Source of the DNA: Scolanthus callimorphus
Lineage: Eukaryota > Cnidaria > Anthozoa > Actiniaria > Edwardsiidae
Direction: 5' to 3'
DNA: 64,000 nucleotides
Assembly (NCBI GenBank): GCA_033964015.1
Contig: CM066925.1
Coordinates: 62,001 to 126,000 of the forward strand
Shown: positions 1 through 9,781 of the stretch, in pieces
Position numbering within the stretch: the first letter of the stretch is position 1
Layout of the letters: the number at the start of each line of letters is the position of its first letter
Notes under the pieces: model-generated
Seen by the model: the letters and a program-made list of their open reading frames with translations, nothing else
Database searches by the model: none
Told to the model about the DNA's origin: nothing
Translations under genes and position numbers: made by a program

Positions 1-2952
1 ATGTGACGTCCAAGGGATGTTCAATCAGTTTTATGTAAATGAGGAAGATCGAGACCTTCTTCGCTTTCTTTGGTTTAAGGACGGTGATATCGAAAGGGAA
101 CCCACAGAGTATCGCATGAAGGTGCATGTTTTCGGTGCGGCATCTTCCCCGGGTTGCGCGAACTATGGTCTGAAGAAAGCAGGATGGCGAGGCAGAATTC
201 GGTGCTGAAGCAGCGGAGTTTGTCAAGCGTGATTTTTATGTTGATGACGGGTTGAAGTCAGTTAGTGACCCGTCTCATGCTATACAGCTCATCAATAACT
301 GTAAGTCGATGTGTGCGAACGCTGGTCTCAGGCTGCACAAGTTTGTAAGTAACTCGAAGGAAGTTATCGAAGCAGTTCCACCTGAGGACAGAGCCAAAGG
401 CTTACAGAACCTAGATCTCGAGCGAGATCCGTTACCGGTAGAACGAACTCTAGGCATCGTGTGGTGCATAGAACTTGACTGTTTTGAGTTCAGAATCGTA
501 ATACAAGATCGTTCCCTCACCCGTCGAGGTGTGTTGTCAACTGTGAGCTCAGTTTATGATCCGTTGGGCTTTGCAGCTCCAGTCATTGTCCTTGGCAAGA
601 AGATACTACAGGAGCTGTGTCGCGAGAATGCAGAGTGGGACGACCCTATACCTGAAGAGCTGAAGCCGAGATGGGAGAAGTGGAGAAGCCAGCTAAGTAT
701 CTTAGAAGAGATGAAGATAAGGCGATGCTACAAGCCTAAAGAGTTTGGTGATCTACAGAGTGTAGAACTGCATCATTTCTCAGATGCTAGTCAGTCGGGC
801 TACGGACAGTGTAGTTATCTGCGTCTGAAGGATGTGCAAGATCGAGTAAGCTGTTCGTTAGTGATGGGCAAGGCTAGAGTGGCCCCCCTGAAGCAGGTTA
901 CGATACCTCGCCTTGAACTTACGGCCGCAGTCGTGTCGGTGCGTGTAAGTGGTTGCGACGGGAGCTCGGTTACACTGACATAGTGGAACATTTTTGGACA
1001 GACAGTAGAGTAGTCTTGGGCTACATTAACAACAACGCTAAGCGCTTCCATGTTTATGTAGCAAATCGGGTACAGGGGATACACGAAAGCAGAAGTCCAA
1101 GTCAATGGCATTACGTTGAGTCAGCGGATAATCCAGCCGATGACGCATCGCGCGGATTGAGAGCACGTCAACTGGTAGATAATTTGCGATGGCTTTCTGG
1201 ACCCCAGTTCCTGTGGAATGCTGACGTTGACTCGGGAACGGACGCATCCGAGCTGCAACCTGATCCAGATGACCCAGAAGTGAGGAAGGCTACGACGTTT
1301 GCTGCTCAGACGAGGGAATCCTTTCCTGGTCATTTCGAGACGAGCAGGCTTGACCGCTTTTCGGACTGGCTTAAGGCCAAGACCGTGATCGCTCTTTGTC
1401 TGAAGTTGAAGTCAAAACTGTTGAAGAAGGATGAGCAGACCGGAGGTGACGATAACGGCTGTACAGTCAGCTTAGAAGAAACAAGGGAAGCAGAGGTAGA
1501 GATCATAAGATGTCTCCAGTACGAACACTTCAGAGAAGAGATAGAGTTCCTGGAGAAATCAGAAATCAAGGGCGAGTACGAAAAACGAGGAGACGCCAAG
1601 AAGCGCAATACAGGTATGAAGCATACAAGCAACCTGTATCGCCTGGATCCATATCTAGATGAGAAGGGCTTACTGCGCGTCGGTGGGAGGCTGAGATGGG
1701 CGAACATGGATAACAGCGTAAAGCACCAAGTAATACTGCCGCGGAAATCCCACGTGACCGAGCTCATCATCAGATACTGTCACCACGAATCAAGGCACCA
1801 AGGCCTAGGGATGACGCACAACGAAGTTCGCCAACGTGGTTATTGGGTGATTGGAGGGATCTCCGCCGTTTCAGGATACATCGCGAAATGTGTCACGTGC
1901 AGGAAGCTGCGCGCTCCAGTACAGCAACAGAAGATGTCGGATCTTCCAACTGACCGCACTGATCCTGCGGCTCCTTTCACGTACATTGCGGTAGATTATT
2001 TTGGTCCTTTTACTATCAAAGAGAGACGCTCGGAACTCAAACGCTATGGAGTAATCTTCACTTGCATGTCCTCCAGAGCTGTGCAGTTGGAGACAGCAAA
2101 CTCCCTTGAAACGGATGCATTTATTAATGCACTTAGAAGATTCGAAGCAGAACGAGGGCCTATTCGTCAGCTGAGAAGCGACAGAGGAACAAATTTCGTA
2201 GGAGCAAAGAATGAGTTGCGCGAGGCTTTAGATGAGATGGATCAAGAAAAGGTGCGCAATCATCTCTTGAAGAGAAACTGTGAGTGGATAGTCTTTAACA
2301 TGAATCCACCTAAGGCGAGTCACATGGGCGGGACATGGGAACGTCAGATTAGGACCGTTCGTAATGTCCTCGCTGCGTTATTGGAGGAGTCGGGTAAGCA
2401 GCTAGATGACGAGAGCTTTAGAACTCTGATGAAGGAAGTACAGAGCATCATCAACTCGCGTCCTCTATCGGTGAGTGATGCAGCTTCACCAGACAACCCT
2501 GATCCATTGACACCGAACCACCTACTTACCATGAAGACTAAGGTCTTAATGCCGCCGCCAGGAGTCTTTGTGAGGGAAGATTTATATCTGAAACGTAGAT
2601 GGCGCCGCGTGCAGCACCTGGCGAACCGATTCTGGGAAAGGTGGCGCAAGGAGTATTTGCAGAATCTCCAGTGTCGAAAGAAATGGAAGAGACCGAGAAG
2701 GAATCTGGAGGTGGATGATGTCGTGTTGGTGCTAGACGAGAATCTTCCTCGTAACAAGTGGAAGCTGGGAAAGGTATACGGACCTACCCGAGCAACGACG
2801 GACTTGTAAGGAAGGTGAAGTTGATTCAGGCTACTAGAGAACTCGACAGCAAGGGAAGAAGGTCCCATGATCTGCAATATCTAGACAGGCCGGTCCAGAA
2901 GCTAGTGCTGTTGCAGCAGAGAGACCAGGGGATCCCCGACGAGGAGCCTTAA
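1..2952 (+). pseudogene. BEL/Pao pol polyprotein remnant (RT-RNaseH-integrase)
   Basis: The RT region includes a segment with SSPGCANYGLK (near 155-180) and the YVDD active-site box (near 238-249). RNase H-type residues follow (HHFSDAS, then WTDSRVVLGYI after a frame change near 953). From 953 one long frame encodes an H2C2-like region (H..H...C..C), the integrase core (IAVDYFGPF, LRSDRGTNF, then the WER box) and the terminal LTPNHLL...W region. Frame changes lie near 180, 935-953 and 2780-2800; the last separates the final 60 residues. The known role is reverse transcription and integration of the element. It is a pseudogene here. Confidence 0.92.
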
Positions 2953-3039
2953 ACTACGAAGGACGGAGTCAAGAATCTGATTGTTATTGAACATTGAACT
3001 ATGTAGTTAGTTTATTTCATGTAGACAGTGGATGCCCAC

Positions 3040-3418
3040 TGTGGGGAGCCATGTGGCTGTGGTCAGCCCAGTTCCCGCGCGGCCTAGTTTTCGCGCGCTT
3101 TGGTGTCACGTGACGCCAAGGTCAGAAATGGTTTTGTCGGAGTTTTCTGTCGATTTGTTGTTCGATCGGAAAATGTACAAGAAAACGTCTTTTTGTTCAG
3201 CTTGAAACCCTAGGAAGCCTGTTTAGAGCCGCACAAGGTTTGTTTGCCATTTGTACGTGTTCGTATTTCGATTTATGTGATTGTAAGTCAAGATTTTATG
3301 AGTAATTCTGTGATATTTGTAATCTATCTTCAGCTTTACACATTCTCGAGTGAGAATTGAGTGAAAGCAACGGCGAATGATCAGTAAATAAACGTTTGGT
3401 TTAGTATCAAGTGTTACA
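3040..3418 (+). repeat. 3' LTR of the BEL/Pao element
   Basis: The sequence starts TGTGGGGAGCC after the pol gene and ends ...GTGTTACA, giving the usual TG...CA boundaries over 379 bp. An AATAAA lies near 3386. The next bases, AAAAC (3419-3423), are proposed as the target-site duplication, because the related intact site at 42861 reads through without an LTR. The matching 5' LTR is outside the window, so the boundary is inferred from one copy. Confidence 0.75.
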
Positions 3419-3449
3419 AAAACCTCAATTGTAAGTTATCACAAAATCT
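3419..3449 (+). repeat. 31-bp leader-like repeat, copy A (interrupted by the BEL insertion)
   Basis: This segment matches 42865-42895 with a single mismatch. Both copies contain TTGTAAGTTA, which resembles a splice donor (GTAAGT). Copy B lies about 70 bp downstream of a TATA-like sequence. The shared sequence suggests that the AT-rich virus-like regions at the two ends of the cluster belong to the same element family. A CT microsatellite follows at 3450. Confidence 0.7.
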
Positions 3450-3542
3450 CTCTCTCTCTCTCATGGCTCTCTCTTTACTTTAGACAAAAAAGAACATGTT
3501 ATGAAAAATGCTTTAGTAATAATCTTATTCGTTTTTATATGT

Positions 3543-4392
3543 TTACAAACATTTGCCTGGGTAATAACATTTCTTTTTCACTTCATCTAAAGAGTCGTTT
3601 TCATATTGTTTAAAGAGACCAAATTCTTCTAATATATCGTTGTAAATGGTCGAATCTCCAAAACGTGTGATGATGAAGTAGGAGAGATCGTCAATGAAAA
3701 ACCATTTTCTTCCAACGTTAAATTTTTTGATGCATGTTTCGTCCATATCTAGGATAGAATATTTCGTGTTAATTGATAAAACCCGCACAATCCTGTATTA
3801 AAACCGCTTCTATAAATCCCAGGCGCGTTACACATACACTCCATATGTACATAAAATGAATAGTGCGGTCGACCGGTGTTATCAACCCATTCATTATAAA
3901 TAATACAAGCTTCTTCTGTAAATTGTAATTGTTTGGATAAAATATCAAAATCAATACCTTCAAAGCGATGTTCTCTTTTGTCGTTGTCTAAACAGGCAGC
4001 ACAGAGGGGAAAGCATTGGGCACAGTTCCAGCAAACGTTCAATTTTGTTTGGCATTTTTGAATGTCACACCATGGCCCTTCGATAAGTAATCGCACGTTT
4101 ATGTGAATTTTATCCCATCCCATCTTGCGTTTTCGTTCTAGAAGGTTGTTTACGAGGGGATGTGATAGGATTTCCAGATGATCAATTTAACATCCCAAGG
4201 CAGTTTTTGAAAGGGTAAAGCGTCGACTGACGGTTTGGCGATGCTCACCCTTATCCATTTTCCTTTTTGATCCACTTTTCGTCTAACCATTTCCATCCGT
4301 TGCGTTTAACCCATTTGTAACTGCCTGAAGATTCTTCTAGCGAAAAAAAAACGAAAGTCAAAAGTCCAGTTGCCATAGCTGTACAATGCCAT
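3543..4392 (-). pseudogene. Cysteine-rich virus-like protein with a possible F-box-like segment, decayed
   Basis: Unrecognised gene read on the minus strand in at least three frames that succeed one another without a gap. From an ATG at 4392 come about 60 residues rich in Trp and Lys. Next is a segment containing LPWDVKLII that resembles an F-box core, then a Cys-rich module with CWNCAQC and CAAC (a plausible zinc site), and a tail with DMDETCIKKF and CYYPGKCL. Frame changes fall near 4340, 4150 and 3770. The F-box reading is only a pattern resemblance. Base composition is AT-rich, like 43.6-47.7 kb and unlike the Polinton genes. Confidence 0.5.
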
Positions 4393-4399
4393 GGTAAGT

Positions 4400-4861
4400 C
4401 TCAAGCATTTGATCTAACTGTAACAAAAAATGGTTTTATAAGTAAAAAAGAGTTGGTTAATCGCGGTTAAAAAGAACGGCATACACGTTCATTCAACGTT
4501 CATTCAACGTTCAGGTTCACACACATTGAAAAAAGAGTTACCTGTAAAAAAGGTCAAAAAGAGCAAAGCATTTGGTCCAACTACCCGATTCGTTTTTAGG
4601 TAAAGAAAGAGTTAGTCGTGGGTTAAAAAAAGAGTGGCATACACGTTCGTTCTACATTCGTGTCGCACGCGTTGAAAAAATACAAACACAAGGCTGTATC
4701 GGATTGCAAGCTAAACGAGTTGTTATAGAGAAGAAAGTCACGAACATCGAGTAATAACAGCACATGCACTTGATTATGCCATTTTTAAGCTAGATTTCCA
4801 TCTTGGGTTGTCCATTGAAGAGATGACCAAACGAGTTAATCGTCAGGTCAAAACGACTTGA
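4400..4861 (+). pseudogene. Degenerate repeat-containing coding remnant
   Basis: Two diverged tandem copies of a segment of about 120 bp can be aligned. Each encodes a Lys-rich stretch followed by HTRSF (copy 1 near 4445-4520, copy 2 near 4590-4680). Copy 2 lies in an open frame at 4572-4754. After a frame change, a further open stretch near 4762-4861 encodes LDYAIFKLDF and ends with TGA. No family is recognised. The protein-level conservation between the copies suggests former coding function. Confidence 0.35.
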
Positions 4862-4898
4862 TTATGCTATCTTGATTGGAATGTGAAGGTATAATGAA

Positions 4899-5533
4899 TT
4901 ATCTGCGGATAATACTGTCTATCCCCCACGCATACACACTGACACAAACATGCTTGTTGGGGTAGCTTAAAGTAAATCTAACTCGATCAAAGTCTTGTCT
5001 TGCAATGTTCCACTGTTCAAAGTCTCTGGTGGTGACTTGATGGAGACGTAACGCCATAAACAAACGTTTTGCATGTCGCTCCCCTAAAGGTTGATGTTTT
5101 TTAGCGGGTTTGAAGTCGTGGGAGAAGGTCTTGCACGCGAGCGTTGTAAATCATGTTCATAAATTGAGTGTCACAAAAAAACAAATTGATCATGTGATTG
5201 AGACATGGTAATTTTATCGTCATCCACACAGCCGTTTCGTTGATCACGCACGATCGTACGGCCGGTTGATTTCTTGTAAAGCGCACATAAGGTGTTTGGT
5301 GAGTAGAGTTCCATTGTATTGGTGCCGTGTCACAGTAACAGGGCATTGTGTACAGTCGTTGACCATCTCTTGCATTGACGCTCACGGCCATGTGTAACCT
5401 TCGCGCTGTAACCGCTTGTTTGAAAGGCGACGACTTCGTCTTTGGATTCGGCTCGTAAGTAGTATGTTATAGGGATATGAACCAGCACTTTATGAACCAG
5501 CACTTTATGAACCAGCACTTTATGAACCAGCAT
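4899..5533 (-). pseudogene. Unrecognised virus-like protein, about 200 residues, frameshifted
   Basis: Read on the minus strand from an ATG at 5533. The first frame (to about 5390) starts with four repeats of the LVHK unit. It is followed by a long frame containing CYCDTAPIQW and LFFCDTQFMN (5391-5101), then a third frame (about 5130-4899) containing GERHAKRLFMALRL and VCVSVYAWGID, ending in TAA at 4899-4901. The frames join end to end, so this was probably one gene with two indels. No known domain is recognised. Confidence 0.45.
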
Positions 5534-5536
5534 TTT
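5477..5536. repeat. 15-bp tandem repeat, four copies
   Basis: The unit ATGAACCAGCACTTT is repeated four times; the last copy has one change (CATTTT). On the minus strand it encodes the N-terminal LVHKV repeats of the 4899-5533 gene remnant. Because 15 is a multiple of 3, copy number can change without breaking the frame. Confidence 0.9.
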
Positions 5537-5671
5537 ATCTATAAAAGGTGGTGTGTGAGCGATGTGAGGAATTCACAAAGATGCACGGAACTCAATTTGA
5601 GCAAAGAATGGAAGCTTCGTAGTCAGGTTGGTAGACTAATTCATAAATAATATGTAACCTAAAATTTCGAT

Positions 5672-6166
5672 CGGAAGATCTTCGGGAAGTGTTCGGAAGA
5701 TCAGCGGAAGTGTTCGGAAGGTCTTCGGAAAGTGTTTGGAAGGACTTCGGAAAGTGCTCGGAAGGTCTTCGGAAGTGCTCGGAAGGTCTTCGGAAAGTGC
5801 TCGGAAGGTCTTTAATCAGAAGTGCTCGGAAGTGTGCGGGAAATGTTCGGAAGATCATCGGAAGTGTTCGGAAGAGCTTCGGAAAGTGTTCGGAAGATCA
5901 TCGGAAGTGCTCGGAAGTTCTTCGGAAGTGTTCGGAAGATCTTCGGGAAGTGTTCGGAAGGTCTTCGGAAGGTCTTCGGAAGTGTTCGGAAGATCTTTGG
6001 GAAGTGTCCGGAAGGTATTCGGAAGATCGTCGGAAGTGTTCGGGTGATCTTTGGGAAGTGTTCGGAAGGTCTACCTTCGAAAATTGTTCGGGTGATCATC
6101 GGAAGTATTCGGAAAGTGTTCGGAAGATCGTCGGAAGTGCTCGGAAGATCATCGGAGGTCTTCCTG
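5672..6166. repeat. Short-period tandem array built on TTCGGAAG
   Basis: About 500 bp of irregular repeats with a core TTCGGAAG separated by variants such as TGTTC, TGCTC, ATCTTC and ATCATC, giving periods of roughly 10-22 bp. All six frames are partly open because stop codons are absent from the unit. The overlapping ORFs, rich in Arg, Ser, Gly and Lys, are taken as artefacts. It sits between the AT-rich gene remnants and the Polinton promoter region. Confidence 0.9.
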
Positions 6167-6595
6167 TGTCCTACCAGTCCTAGCGCCCTAGTGTCCTATC
6201 TGTCCTAGTGTCCTACTTGTCCTAGTAGTGTCCTAGTGTCCTAGTAGTGTCCTAGTAGAGTCCTATCTGTCCTAGTGTCCTTTTTGTCCTATCTGTCCTA
6301 CTTGTCCTAGTAGTGTCCTAGTGTCCTACCTGTCCTGGTGTCCTATCTGTCCTACCTGTCCTAGTAGTGTCCTAGTGTCCTATTTGTCCTATCTGTCCTA
6401 CTTGTCCTAGTGTCCTACTTGTCCTATTGTCCTATCTGTCCTAGTGTCCTACTTGTCCTAGAATCCTACTTGTCCTAGTAGTGTCCTACTTGTCCTAGTG
6501 TCCTATCTGTCCTATCTGTCCTAGTGTCCTACTTGTCCTAATAGTGTCCTAGTGCCTATCTGTCCTAGTGTCCTACTTGTCCTAGTGTCCTATGA
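6167..6595. repeat. TGTCCTA-type tandem array
   Basis: About 430 bp made almost wholly of TGTCCTA units with variable 2-5 bp linkers (GTGTCCTAG, ATCTGTCCT, CTTGTCCT). It directly follows the TTCGGAAG array, so two unrelated simple satellites abut at about 6166. No coding potential is proposed. Confidence 0.92.
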
Positions 6596-6654
6596 GGAGG
6601 ATAAGGCTAGACATTAGGGTCCAAAGGTCAATTTGGTGCTTAATGCTTACCACC

Positions 6655-7100
6655 AAGGAAACAGGATCAAGGTCATCGAAGGTCATCAGAGTCCAAAGGT
6701 CAATTTACCATCGGATCGAAATCCACCAATCAGAAGGCTAGAATTTGGATTTTAGCCAATCAGATTGCGTGCTTAACGCACCAATCAAATTACAGGGATT
6801 TCGATCCGATGTCCAAAGGTCATAGTCCAAAGGTTAGAATCCAAATGTTAGAGTCCAAAGGTCAATTTTCTATCGGATCGAAATCCACCAATCAAATTTG
6901 AGTCTTTTGATGCGGACGGCCGAGGAAACAGGATCAAGGTCATCAAAGGTCATCAGAGTCCAAAGGTCAATTTACTATCGGATCGAAATCCACCAATCAG
7001 AATGCTAGAATTTGGATTTCAACCAATCAGAATGCGTGCTTAACGCACCAATCAAATTACAGGGATTTCGATCCGATGACGTCATTCCGCTATTATAAAA
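6655..7100 (+). promoter_or_regulatory. Duplicated CCAAT-rich promoter region with TATA box of Polinton 1
   Basis: Two direct copies of a block of about 155 bp (6655-6811 and 6924-7079) lie upstream of TATAAAA at 7094-7100. Each block has CCAATCA boxes and is bounded by an inverted pair: ATCGGATCGAAATCC and GGATTTCGATCCGAT. The first ATG of the acidic gene is at 7167, 67 bp after the TATA box. The layout resembles an enhancer-promoter controlling the early or left end of the element. Function is inferred from sequence only. Confidence 0.7.
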
Positions 7101-7166
7101 GGCGAGAACTCAGTTTGAGGTCACAGTCTTCCTCTGCTCATCGTTGTAGGAGGAGGAAGAAGAAAG

Positions 7167-7840
7167 ATGTCGGGAATAAGTGAGGAAGATGAAATAGAAG
7201 AGGCACTCCGAATATTGAAGAAAATGATGGAAAAAGAAGAAGAAGAAGAAGTAATGGCGGCGAGAACAAGAAACATCTCTTGAAGATATGTTGGAAGGAG
7301 AACAGAGGGAATTGTATGATTTGAAGGAGGAACAACAACCTACTTGGGTAGATCAGTTTGAGTTGGGAGAACTACCACCACCACCATCATCACAGGTGGA
7401 AGTAGAAGAGGAAGGACATGCTAATGATTGGATCCAGCAAGATGATGCTACTAACGTTCCACAAAGTGTGGAAGAGCAGTATTTGAATGCTCAAGACCAT
7501 CCACCTTCGTCACCAGAGGTGGAAGTAGAAGAGGAAGGACATGCTATCGATGTTATCGATTGGATCATGCAAGATGATGGTAACGTTTTTTATGGCACAA
7601 AGTTTTGCAGAGCTCTTTGAACGGTATTTGAATGACCAACCGTTACCGCCACCACAACCACCACCACCACAGGTGGAAGTAGAAGAAGAAGGATATGCTA
7701 ATGATGTTATCGATTGTGTGATACAAGACGAGATTGATATGGCACAAAGTTTTGTAGAGCTACATCAACAGCATTTCACTACCGATAGACCACAAACACC
7801 ATCACCACCACCACCAAGTCCACAGTCGTCATTCGCGTAA
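7167..7840 (+). pseudogene. Acidic repeat protein at the left end of Polinton 1, frameshifted
   Basis: The first ATG after the TATA box (7167) opens a Glu-rich frame of 38 codons. A frame change near 7280 leads to the frame at 7288-7620, and another near 7590, in a run of T, leads to the frame ending at 7840. Across these joins the protein has three imperfect repeats of about 45 residues. Each has a proline run, VEVEEEG, a variable linker and a helical stretch (VIDW..QDD, QSF.EL). No enzyme motif is seen. It ends 2 bp before the polymerase ATG. It may be a regulatory or terminal-protein-like factor, but nothing in the sequence proves this. Confidence 0.55.
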
Positions 7841-7841
7841 G

Positions 7842-9781
7842 ATGAAAACCGATTGTTCTGATTATGATTTAAACATCAATCTTCCTCTACGGGTAACTGT
7901 CCAAGAAGCCATGCAAGAAGTAGAGCGTGTTCTTGACAGTGTGTTAGAAGAAACGCTCAAAAGTGTACCTAACAAGGACTTTGCACGCGTGACCTTAAAT
8001 GCTCCAGCTCTGAAGAATCCCATATCGTTACCGTTTATGCTACGGGAACAGTTGACACCGCAAAGGATTATGGGACAGATTGAAACCATTGTGCAATCTA
8101 ACGAGGAATTTGTTCTCAATGGACAGTTTCAGTTGCACGTGATACGAGCACGTACACCCCGTGGTGGTCATGGCGGATATGATGATGATGATGATTACTA
8201 TACTACTGATGACGATGACGATGATGATGATGATGACGACGATGTCCCGGCTGGTGAGAAGAAGAAGCACTCTAACAAGAATAGGAGAACCTTGGATTGT
8301 GCGGATGCGAAGGCATGGGCAAAGATGAAGAGATCTATTGTACCAGTACGTAATCAGGATAATCTTTGTGCTGCACGTGCGTTCGCGATTGGAATATAAA
8401 CAGTGGCCAAGAAACAGCGATAATCTCACTCAGCTTAAAAGAGCGAAAGAGTTGCACCAGCAAGCTGGCGTCCCTGAAGGAAAGTGTGGTATCGAAGAAC
8501 TGAAAAAGTTCCAAACGTATTTGGCTCCACAAGGGTTTAAGCTCTACCTCGTGTCCAGAGAATATACGAATGGTATTATTTGGCAAGGTGCTTTGGAGGA
8601 GGAGCCTAAATATCATTTGTACTTGTACCTTGACGATGGCCATTACTATTTTATCACTAAAATGAAAGGTCTCTTGGGAAGAAACTACTTCTGTATCAAA
8701 TGTAACAAGGGCTACTCAGATCCAGCCAAGCACAAATGCATTATCCGATGTCGTGCTTGTGGTGAAGAGAACTGTTCTCCCCCGAGTCCACCAGAAGATG
8801 ATGATGGTACCAAACGATGGAACTGGCAACATTGTACCGACTGTAACCGTTACTTCCGTACCCAACAATGTTTTGACAACCATCGTCGCGTGAAAAAGCA
8901 TGGTCCCGCGAATAATCAAAAGGAATGGTCGCAGTGTCAAAAGATACACAAGTGTGAAGAATGTCTTACGAGGTTTGATGTCTTAGACAAGAAGCGGCAA
9001 GGCAAGCCTCACAAGTGTGGTGAATACGTGTGCCACGTCTGCAAAACGATGGTCGACAAAGATCACTTATGTTATGTTCCCGTAGGAGCAGCAGCAGTGA
9101 CAGGACGGAAGAAGAAGAACGATGAGGAGGAGGATCAATTGCGGCTCATCATCTTTGATTTTGAGGCTCAACGTCATACACACGTCGGTCACCATTGCAT
9201 CGTTGTGCAGTCTTATTTTGCGCACCAAATTTCTCAAGGCCAACACCGTTGCTGTGATTCCTGCTCAAGGATACCGTGGACGCGACGTGCACTCGCTCAA
9301 AGCATTGCAGTGGCTCGAGTACAGGCACATCATTGATGAAGTGCACATTCGTCACGCTGGCACGAGCGAAGGGGAATTCAAGGTGGGACGGTACAAGGTC
9401 GACGGGTATGCCGAGAGTACTCATACCGTGTACCAATACCAAGGATGTCTCTATCACGGATGTCCCAAGTGCTACACGGAGGACACGAGGAATCCTTTCT
9501 CTGGCACTACTATGGGTGATCTCTACCATGACACGTGCAACGTGCGCACCTTTATTACTCGGGCTGGTTACCACCTCGTGGAAGTGTGGGAATGTGAGTT
9601 TGATCGTGAACTGACAGCAACTCCTAGGATACAAGCGATGGTCGGTGACGTGGAGAAGTGCAAACCCTTGGAACCCCGGGACAGTTTCTTTGGTGGACGT
9701 ACCAATGCGATCCGTTTACGATGCGAAGCCAAGGATGACGAGCAACTCCACTATTACGATTTCACGTCGTTGTACCCGTAC
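7842..9781 (+). pseudogene. polB: Protein-primed DNA polymerase B, N-terminal part (Polinton 1)
   Basis: Protein-primed family B polymerase of the Polinton type, which replicates the element's linear DNA. The first frame (7842-8399) has LPFMLREQL and a poly-Asp run. A single-base shift near 8392 leads to a frame with several CxxC zinc-type pairs and the exonuclease motif DFEAQ at 9157-9171. A further shift near 9215 coincides with loss of most of the exonuclease domain. The protein resumes at VDGY, HGCP.CY and PRDSFFGGRTNA and reaches motif A, DFTSLYP (9758-9778). A transposon then interrupts it inside the following Tyr codon. Together with 12093-13329 it makes a near full-length but disabled gene. 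Confidence 0.93.

Larger units (their letters stand above)
1..3418 (+). mobile_element. BEL/Pao LTR retrotransposon, 5' truncated by the window edge
   Basis: This is the 3' part of a BEL/Pao-type LTR retrotransposon. The visible order is reverse transcriptase, RNase H, an H2C2-type zinc-binding region, a DDE integrase, a C-terminal DUF5641-like segment and one LTR. The gag, protease and 5' LTR lie outside the window. The coding part is broken by at least three frame changes, so this copy cannot make its own polyprotein. It sits directly against a short sequence that recurs uninterrupted at 42865, which identifies its insertion site. Confidence 0.93.

Noticed and set aside
3749..4123. RING finger
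   Set aside because: The Cys spacing (CWNCAQC...CAAC) lacks the His and later Cys pairs of a RING domain, so only a generic zinc site is proposed.
5689..6208. Overlapping ORFs of 90-160 codons on both strands
   Set aside because: They fall inside the TTCGGAAG array. The unit lacks stop codons in most frames, and the products are low-complexity repeats.
8392..8400. Programmed frameshift in the polymerase
   Set aside because: No slippery heptamer or downstream structure was noticed, and other genes have random indels. A mutation or consensus error is more likely.
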